Shown here one piece after another: positions 1-7,800 of a stretch of 11,052 bases of DNA. Under the pieces are notes generated by a model that saw only the letters and a list, made by a program, of their open reading frames with translations, was not told the DNA's origin and made no database searches. How positions within the stretch are numbered: position 1 is the stretch's first letter; each line of letters begins with the position of its first letter. Location of the stretch: contig WELB01000008.1 of NCBI GenBank assembly GCA_009602725.1, positions 386,030-397,081 of the forward strand, in the 5' to 3' direction. Source of the stretch: Spirogloea muscicola (Eukaryota > Streptophyta > Zygnematophyceae > Spirogloeales > Spirogloeaceae). Made by a program: the position numbers and the translations under genes.

Positions 1-319
1 CCCACCCCCCACCCAAGCCTGTGATATTCCCGCAGCTTACTGTAGCAGACGCCCAAGTTGCTGTGTTCCAAGGCAGCACTGAGCAGAGATGGCTTGGACG
101 ATGTCAAAACATGAACTCCGTACTTGTGGGCAAGTGCTTGGTTCACTTTGGCCATTATCTGTGTTGCAAATTTAAGTTCTGCTGAGGATAGCAGGGTGAA
201 GCTGTAAATAAGGTACTGACTCAGCATAAGTCTTTGAGATGGTGTCAACTCTTACTTCATATGCATACTTGATTGCATAGTCTCATCGTCATTACGGTGT
301 GCCTAATGTCTGACCAGCG

Positions 320-564
320 TCACGGACGCGCTATTGGTGGCAGAGAAAGACCGGCATCCAAAATCATTCCTGCGGGATGGTGGCGGCAAGCTGCGGAAGG
401 TTGCAGCTCCAGCTCCAGAGCACTGCGCATCTGCATCTCCTGAGGTGGACGAATTTATCAACCTGCTCAATGTGGAGCTTGAGAAATTCAACAACTTCTT
501 CCTGGAGAAGGAGGAGGACTTCGTGATACGCCTCCAGGACCTCAAAGAGCATGTTGAGCACGTG
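320..564 (+). other. SPX gene, first visible exon
   Basis: Encodes a basic linker (KDRHPKSF...GGGKLRK) and then the SPX helix [20 protein letters not shown]. It ends at a strong donor, CACGTG|GTGAGT, in phase 0. Two acceptors are possible: CAG at 317-319 or CAG at 341-343. The frame meets a stop just upstream of the first, so the exon cannot begin much earlier. Confidence 0.8.
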
Positions 565-3004
565 GTGAGTTCTGCAGACCTGACCATACTCTGACACAAA
601 GCAACACGACTCGGCATGGTCTTGTCCTCATACAGAACTGGATAACATAGAAACATGACCGTCCAGCATCTTTTCATGGTCTAGGGTGCACATGTAATCA
701 CCACACAAGCGCCTCTGATGGCGTCTGATGGTGGACAGCATAGTGCTTGTATTCCATGCACTGCTGGCTCTTGAGATTGAGATCAAAGCTTGAAGTAGAA
801 AGACACAGCTGGATGTTGTTTGTAGTTGAATGTGGGAGACAAATCACAACTTTGTCTCTAGAAGCTGATAGCACATGCCTCTCTCCCTACATATGCTGTC
901 AGCTACTTGTCTGAATGGTGTTGAAACTATTGGCCAGATTGGCAGTGGTTGCTCTCACATCAGACTGATGCAACTAGTGCAATCGCTGGTAGTTGGAGTC
1001 ATGTGATTGGAGAAGGCAGGGCACCAGATCCTGACTCCTGTGTCATGTTCCTTGTACGCAGAGGTCAAAGTGCTCGCAGAAGGACATGTCAGCCTGTGAG
1101 GACTGCGCTAAGGAGATCGATGAGGTCCGGAGGGCCATCGTGGCCTTTCACGGGGAGATGGTTTGTGCCTCGCGACCTTTCTCAGCAGGCTCCTGCACTG
1201 TGCAACATAGTGATGCTTCCCGCAGCGAAGAACAATGTCTAGTTTAGCGTCAGTGTGTGCTTTGGTAGTCACACTTGTTGACCACTGTATTAGCAAGGTA
1301 CCCGTGTTCTACAACACATGACCGTTGGAGGAAAGAGGGCCTCCCAAGAGCCAGTCACTCAACTCAGTCCCTACTCTTCATCCTGTTTCTGGTCCAGTAC
1401 CTTAAAGCAACGTGCCTTCTGCACTTCACTTGTCAGCAGCAGAGTCTGACAGCCTTCCACCGCACAATTGATGACATCCCCTTGTCGCATTGCCAGGTCC
1501 TTCTGGAGAACTACAGCTTGCTCAACTTTATTGGGCTGGTCAAGATCCTAAAGAAGCACGACAAAATCAGGGGGTCACTACTGCGCTCGCCGTACATTTC
1601 CAATGTCCTTCGACAGGTACGCAGATGCTGCTGGCGCTTGATTTTCGTAGGATCTGACCTCTGTTGCAGTGCTTACTGATGATTTTTGACCTTGGATCTT
1701 GGATTAGAGTTAGTATTGGTGTATCATTGAAAGGGGTCAGTCTGGCTTGTCTAAGTAAAGTGACTTTGATGTGTCAACTTGTAAAGTCCACAACTCACAA
1801 GTACTTGGTCATGTCCTACGACTTTTGAAGTTGTGCAACTGACAATTTGGTGATGGTCTTGGGACTGGTCCTGAATGTGCACATTGCATTGGTCCAGCCT
1901 TTCTACACTACCGAACTCCTGTCCCGACTCGTCAACGAGTGTGAACAGCGGTTGCTCGTTGTCTTCCCTGCACCTGGTAAAGTGCCTGTGCCCTGTTGCT
2001 TGAGGGCGGCTCTTGTGTGCTGTGTCTCTGTGCTTCTCGTTGTGGGCTTGCTCATTCTTGGCCACCTTATGTAGCTGAGCCTGCACTGTACAGTCTACCT
2101 CTGCAACCTCTAGAGATCTAGCACACACTTTTGCCTGCTGTCCAGGTTTAAGATGTTGACCCCTGTCTAAGTATTTTCTGTGCACTTCGTCGTTGCATGA
2201 GCAGAGGCAGGCATTTTGCAAATATGCTTGCCACATGTCCAAGCTGCTCATGTCCAGAATGTCGTCCGCTGTGTGCTCATTTTGTGGTGCACTTTTGCTG
2301 TGACATGAGCAGAGGCGGCTCAGCCACCTTCTTCAGACGCGACCAGAGATAGGAGATCTGCTGGTGTCCCCCTCAAGAGAGTTGCCTCTCATTTGAGGGG
2401 AAGCGCCAACTTGGCAGCTGCATTGCCGGAGCACGAGCGCGTCGGTAGCATTTACCGCAGTGCCATGGCCGCTCTTAGTGCGCTACATGACATTCAGCAC
2501 AAGTCAAGGACGCCGCAGATCCCCATCCCTGGCAAACGCGACCGGGATTCTAAGTCGGAGGAGGCGGGGAGCAGCGATGTGGATGACAGTGATGCGGAGG
2601 TGGGCCCCTTTAATAGCTTGGTGGAGGGTGGGAGTCCGCAGTTGCTGAAGCGGCAGAGAACAAGCGAAGATGCTGGAGTTGGTGAGACGAGACTTGATTT
2701 TGAGGATGAGCTGGAAAAAATTGTCTGGTGAGGATGCTGAGAAGGAGAAGCCGACCGAGAATAGCGAGCCTGCAACAGGGAGCAGGGACACAGAGGCAAT
2801 CAGGTTATGAGGAATTGGAAAGTCCCACATGTCATGTACAGCTCTTGGAGGTGGGCTTGCTTTTTTGGGGTTTAGGCACCCCACTTGTTCTTATGCTCGC
2901 TTAGTAGGACGGAAGCCGCGGAGGCATTGGAAGAGTACTCGGCTGCACTCTCGCTAGATTTGCCGATCCCTTCCTCTTGGCTCCGGTGCCCTTCACCCAA
3001 CTAG
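320..3004 (+). CDS. SPX-domain protein, stand-alone type; 5' end lies outside the window
   Basis: This is a spliced gene. Visible exons are ~320/344-564, 1062-1160, 1497-1616, 1898-1976, 2382-2727 and 2908-3004 (stop TAG 3002-3004). Family matches run in the right order: [20 protein letters not shown], then [49 protein letters not shown] and [19 protein letters not shown]. This is the standard SPX order after the N-terminal helix pair. The Lys cluster K-I-L-K-K-H-D-K, which in SPX domains contributes to the inositol (pyro)phosphate pocket, is intact. The usual MKFGK-type start is not found in bases 1-320, so the first exon is upstream. After SPX comes an acidic tail (DVDDSDAEV) and no EXS, RING or MFS domain, so it resembles plant SPX1-4, which bind PHR transcription factors in a phosphate-status-dependent way. 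That role is inferred from family. Intron phases agree across the model. The least certain points are the first acceptor, the acceptor near 2382, and the 2727/2908 junction. Confidence 0.88.
1062..1160 (+). other. SPX gene exon, coiled helix to HGEM
   Basis: A 99-nt exon in phase 0 on both sides. It reads ...[22 protein letters not shown] and ends at ATG|GTTTGT. A second in-frame acceptor 18 nt downstream (exon start 1080) would drop six residues (RSKCSQ), so tandem acceptor use is possible. Confidence 0.8.
1497..1616 (+). other. SPX gene exon, core LLENYS...KKHDK
   Basis: A 120-nt, phase-0 exon between TTGCCAG| and CGACAG|GTACGC. It holds the most conserved SPX block ([20 protein letters not shown], then HDK, then [13 protein letters not shown]), including the Lys residues of the phosphate-binding cluster. 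Confidence 0.92.
1898..1976 (+). other. SPX gene exon, [16 protein letters not shown]
   Basis: A 79-nt exon from GGTCCAG| to CACCTG|GTAAAG, ending in phase 1. The product [20 protein letters not shown] matches the penultimate SPX helix (PFFTTDLLSKLV-type in the family). Confidence 0.88.
2382..2727 (+). other. SPX gene exon, last SPX helix plus acidic tail
   Basis: Carries [19 protein letters not shown], the final SPX helix, followed by a basic then acidic low-complexity tail. The start at 2382 (AGAG|TTGCC) is chosen because it is phase-compatible with the preceding exon. The frame is also open upstream to an acceptor at 2326-2328, but that one does not fit the phase. The donor TCTG|GTGAGG at 2727 closes in phase with the last exon. 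Confidence 0.75.
2908..3004 (+). other. SPX gene, probable last exon and stop
   Basis: The frame [20 protein letters not shown]...PN ends at TAG. Its codon pattern is coding-like and its phase (one leading base) fits both candidate upstream donors. The acceptor is a TTAGTAG tandem (NAGNAG type), so the exon may start at 2905 or 2908. The sequence lies outside the SPX domain and is not one I recognise. Confidence 0.65.
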
Positions 3005-3009
3005 GATGG

Positions 3010-3014
3010 TGTAA
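3010..3014 (+). terminator. Possible TGTAA poly(A) signal
   Basis: TGTAA, the poly(A) signal used by many chlorophyte algae, occurs 6 nt after the SPX stop and again at 3132-3136. Both are followed by GTG or G, so they could equally be chance GTAAG strings. The second is better placed for a 3' UTR. Confidence 0.25.
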
Positions 3015-3412
3015 GTGCTGCAAAAATTCCTCTGTACATATGTAGCTATAGCAGCTTACGGTTTTGCTGAGAATTGGCAGTGCTCACTGTCACTCGCCAA
3101 TACTCCCAAAGAAGTCAGTATGTCCACGTTATGTAAGTGAACATTGGGTCTTTAGACTGCTTAGCTTCAAGCCTGGCAGAGTGCAATTATGCTTGTACTG
3201 TGCGGCCAAGCTTGTTTTCCATGGTCAGCTTAATTCGTGAATACTGACTCAAAGCAGACATTGAAATGTCATTGTCACGGTTGTACTAGGGTTTCCTTGC
3301 ATCTCAACCAGAACAGCCAGATGGCTCTAAATTGTTGAGATGGTTCTCTTGGGCTTTCTGAAGATCGAGGTCACTTGACTACCTCGACTATCCTGGCTAA
3401 GCTGAGTAACTC

Positions 3413-3509
3413 TTAATAGCTCTCAGGGTCGTGCGGCTGCTTGTGCAACACGTTGGTGACCCCGCGCATGAAGGTGTAGTGCACTGATGCAGCTAGCAGC
3501 ACCAGTGCA
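3413..3509 (-). other. Orphan exon-like reading frame
   Basis: On the - strand, after a possible acceptor TGTGAAG|, the frame reads ALVLLAASVHYTFMRGVTNV then LHKQPHDPESY and ends in TAA (3413-3415). It has a hydrophobic stretch followed by a polar tail and coding-like codon use. It could be a last exon, but the channel gene ends at 3573 just upstream in another phase, and I do not recognise the sequence. Confidence 0.35.
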
Positions 3510-3572
3510 CTTCACAGATAACAGAAGCTAATATACAAGTAATGATTGTGGCATTGGTCTGGTGAATTATCC

Positions 3573-4801
3573 CTAATCGTAATTGTGCACTATGGCACGT
3601 TGCTGGACTATATCAAGGAGGCGCTTGTTGCTGCTGGCTCGAGCCAGGCTGATGGGAGTCTCACCAGCATCATCAGCCATGAGGACATCTCCTCCACTTT
3701 CCACCAAGAGCTGACGAGGGCGACAGGTCGAGTTGGTTCATATCAGGGTCAACCATAGCGCTTCCCGGGGCAGTGTTAGTGGCTCAACTCTGTACATTGC
3801 TCCTGAGTGTAAGGGCAAAAGACTATTTGTAATGCAGACGCAAGGCTCTGTGACCCAGGGACATGGCTAATCGAATTGACACGCGACGTGACGTAAGGTG
3901 ATGGGACAATCACCTGCACAACTGCAATGTTCTGCTTGGCACAGGCGATGTGGAGAGCCGTCCTCCCTGTGTAGTCCCTTGCTCTGAAGTCTGCGCCACA
4001 TCGGAGCAGGCGTCGGAGATGCGCGAGGTCGCCCAGCGCCGCCGCCCCGCACAAGAACGTCCCAGGGTCTGGGAGCCTCAGCTGGGCGCCTGCTTTCAGA
4101 AGTATCTCGATCACAGCCGGCTGGCCTGCCTTCACGGCCTCCAGGAGAGGAGTGCTAACTTCCTGGTCTGCAGGGGGTATCACAAGGGACCAACCGACAG
4201 TGGGGTCATCACATTCCACTCTGATATCTCAGCTTACATGTACTCCAGAGCCAAGAGTTCCCTGTATTGGATACTGCCAAGTGCACTCAATACACCCAGA
4301 AGGGCACATTATGCGCAACATGGAGCAACATTGACATATAACATTGACAAAGCTTCATCACAAGCTGAACGTAGATTTGCACACGGAGATGAGACGATGG
4401 AGGACTGCACGGGACGCTCAGAGTGATGCGGACTTACACAGACACTTACGCAGACACATCTGAGAAGGAAGGCATGCATGCTGCCGCTCATACCAGCAGC
4501 TAAGGTATCACCACCCTCCTCAATCAGGAAATGCACGCAGTCCTCAAAGCCTTGGCGAGCAGCTAAGTGCTGCACATGTTCTTGAGAAGCCAGTGAGTAC
4601 ATGTTATACTTAAAGTTTTGCAGCAGGACAGCTTCAAGGTGGTCGACCTCAGCGTGCAGCCAATACAACGCAAGCAGTGTGACTGATCAAGTGTTGTCTC
4701 GACGCTATAAGGGGCATACCAGGGGAGTACGACCAGCATAGTCAGGAGTGCTGGCAGAAGCGGGCCCCTTCACAAGCGCTTGGAGGCGCCCAAGATCGCC
4801 C
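3573..4801 (-). other. Channel exons 12-15, ankyrin repeats and stop
   Basis: Exons 4801-4720, 4569-4494, 4167-3914 and 3710-3573, all phase-compatible. Ankyrin repeats are recognisable as MGDLGRLQALVKGPASASTP with YAGRTPL; HLAARQGFEDCVHFLIEEGG; STPLLEAVKAGQPAVIEILL; GTFLCGAAALGDLAHLRRLL with RDYTGRTALHIACA; and LLVESGGDVLMADDAGETPI. The GTFLC repeat is typical of plant Shaker channels. The frame ends in DIVQQRAIVHNYD then TAG, with no KHA domain, which normally adds about 70-90 residues. Confidence 0.87.
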
Positions 4802-7800
4802 CTGCATGTGGAAAGCGGCAGATGGCAATTAAAGGGCATCAGGACTAACAAATGCAGCCCTGTGACATCACTGACACTTATGACTGCGTCATCAGCTCCT
4901 TTCCATGTCTCTTGGCATTGACACTGCCAATAATCTAGATGAGGCTGTTGAAAAGGCCTCTCACATTGCCGCTGCCGCACAGAGCGCTGTGCTCAGCTCC
5001 GCGTCGTGCTGCTCAATGAGGCTTGCAAGCTCTGCTGTCATGGAGCTGACCTCTGCCCGTGTTTGGACGAGCAACTTCTGGCCCGGTGAGCTCCCTCCAG
5101 CTTCCACCTTCTACTAAGACAGGTAGGTAGACCAAAACGAGTGAGTCACACGAATACAGCAGTTCATTCTACTCCCTCCTACAGGAAACGAAGGAAGTGC
5201 AAGGAAGGCAACAGTAGCTTGTACCATGGCACTGCAGTGATGCAAGTGTCTTGGTGGAGATAAGGCCATCCAAGGTGATGCTGCAACTTAATTGGGGTTA
5301 CTTGTACCACATCCCCATGACACACCTAACAGCCCTCCTAACCTTCGCTGCACCTCATAGCAAGCCACAGGTCTCTCTTGTGCAACAAGGCCTTTGATCC
5401 TCAGTTGCACCTCATAGCAGGCCCAAAGGCCTTATTTTGTTCAAGACGCAGGTCATTGTTGCTGCCAGTTCTGCCCAGCTCTTTCTTGTTATCATCCACG
5501 TACGCATATGTAGCTGCTAATCAGCAGCTGACGAATTCTGCACTTGAGGTGATGCGGCCTTGCCTCCTTAAGGTTGGCAAGTATCTGGCGCGCTTCGCGC
5601 GGGTAAGCCCGGAGGATGTGGGAGAAGGCCTGCTTGTCAAGCTTCAGCAGCTGGCACAGGCCCAGCGTGCGTACAGTGAGCAGTTGTGGTACATTGCAGA
5701 GCACCGCCATCTTGCCAAACACCGACCCTGGGCCAAGCTCTGCCTGTGAAAATCAGATCCAGAGTCACGAATAATAATATTCTAAATTTTGTGTTGCAAG
5801 GTGATAATGAGCATGCGATTGGTATGATAAGCTCGAGTCTTAGCTCCAGAATATGTATGCTGCTCCATAAGCAGACTAGACGAGGCTTCTACTAAGACTC
5901 TGGTTGTCTGGTGAGACCAATCAATGTGAAGGATAATGCTGCAGGCCATCAAGACCGCCGACATAGTCTGACAGGACCTTCATTGGAATAAAGGCTTTCT
6001 TATCATCCTGCTACATCTTAGCCTTACGCACGTGAAAGGCACTTACCACCATGTTACTTCCGCTACAGAAATCACGCACCTGTTTACAAAGCAGACGAAA
6101 GATGGTTGCTGAGAAGTGCCTGCCCAAGGAGGGCATGCTCTGACCTATTCCAGAATTATGCCCTTCTCTCTCATCACCAACTTCGACGAAGGTGACAATA
6201 ACAATCAAATGGCCACATACGGCTCTATCACTCTCTCCTGCAGTCCTCATCAACGTGCAAGACTCTCAAGACTGCCCAGTTGTCCTTCCTCTCACTTACT
6301 AGGGTACCAGATACAACAATGTACAGGTGAGTTGCAACGTCGCCCTCTGTGACGACCACAGTGTTGGGCATAACTGTTTCCAGCTTCATTTCGCTGACCT
6401 GCAACAGCCACACTCTCATGCATGTCATGATCCTGGCAACTTGACGACCAACTTTATATTCCCTTCATCCACCATCACCACAGGGAATATTCACTCACTG
6501 TCTGATTGACTTGGCAAGAGAAGTGAGCCTTGACCTCTGAAGCTGCTGACACCATTTACACAGATGCAAAGTGGCAAAGGGCAGAGAGGAAAGGGATGGG
6601 TATCTACCACTTGATTCAGGAACTGAAGTGAGCAGCTCTGGAATGGGTATGTGGCAGAGACAAGAGGCAGGTACAAATGACGCGCAACGGCGACCTGGAG
6701 ATGCCGTGGAAATTGTTCCAGAAACATGCCCAGCTCCTGGTGAAGCTGCATCTCCAGGTGTGCGCGCAGCTGAGCCCTTATGCCCTGCGGGAGACCATGT
6801 CGCGCTGCATATCGCTGGAGGGCCTGCATCTCCTCGTGCTGCGATTGTTTTGCTGGACTCCTTGACGATGAGCAATGTAAGTGTGCCAAGGGTGTAGGCA
6901 AGCTGCAGAGTGGTGTGGTTCAGCAGAGGCACCAGCTTTAGGTGCTTGGCCTGTCCTGACTGCCGGCCTTATGCAGAGTCAGGTTGCACCTCTGAAGCAT
7001 ATACAGTATGAAGGCCTAAGACGAAGTAGGAAACTTGCAACAGAGAGTGGCTGCAATAGCCCATGCCAAGAACAACACATGGCTTCTGGGTCAATGAGGG
7101 TACTCACAACAGCCATCCCGAACAAGGCATAGAACGTGATAAAAATTTGCTCTGGGGTGGTATTGGCTGAGTAAGCGGGCCCTATGCTGGTTATCGTGAA
7201 CACCGACCAGTAAATGGCTGCGACGTCATTGAATGCACCTTAGTCAATAGTGGCCCGACGGCTAGAAGTTCTTTGCTGTGTACTCTGCATTGGTGTACTG
7301 CAGACAAAACCAGGCCCTTTGAGGATTATCTAGAAAGTAAGGATTGTTTGTCCCAATAGAGAGATCAGCCTGGTGACTGGTCCCACAGAAAATATTGAAA
7401 GTAAAGGGACAAGGTTTCCAGGATCTTACTAGCGATGTACTGTTTGGCAATGCCTTGCCCCTTCCAGTCAGTGCCGATGCCCTGACCAATCCAACTATTG
7501 TCTGGGTCTGATTCCACAGTTGCAATGTAGAAGTAGATGATACCAGCATAATGTGTACCAAGCAAAATGTTCTGTATGATGTGCGAGGATAATGTGAGTT
7601 GCATAACAATGTCAGCGTGCATGGCACTTCATTCTCCTCTTTTTCAAGGATGACATGTAAAGACTAGTATCTACCTATTAAGGACGATAGTCATACTATC
7701 TTATCAGGTATGGCAACTTGTCTGTCATAAGCTTTAGCTATACCATAAGGATGTCATTGACAATTGAAAGTCTCAGGGGTTTAAGTAGAGTTCTGCATGA

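Larger units (their letters stand above)
3005..3572. other. Convergent intergenic region
   Basis: This is the tail-to-tail spacer between the SPX gene and the K+ channel gene and should hold both 3' UTRs. Apart from the possible TGTAA signals and the exon-like frame at 3413-3509 on the - strand, I see no gene, repeat or RNA in it. Confidence 0.6.

Noticed and set aside
1751-2251. 166-residue frame on the - strand
   Set aside because: It is antisense to an SPX exon and its introns, with no recognisable content.
2184-2320. Direct repeat CATGAGCAGAGGC in an SPX intron
   Set aside because: Two 13-nt copies without further shared flanks. It could be chance, and no element borders are visible.
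3546-3758. 70-residue frame on the + strand
   Set aside because: It is antisense to the last ankyrin exon. The - strand reading LLVESGGDVLMADDAGETPI fits the family and phase.
3950-4426. 158-residue frame on the + strand
   Set aside because: It is antisense to the ankyrin exon 3914-4167, where the opposite strand gives clear ankyrin repeats.
7108-7240. The idea that the pore exon is mis-spliced and GYG lies elsewhere
   Set aside because: The exon reads continuously from pore helix through S6 in one frame with matching phases on both sides, so no other exon can supply the filter without breaking the alignment.
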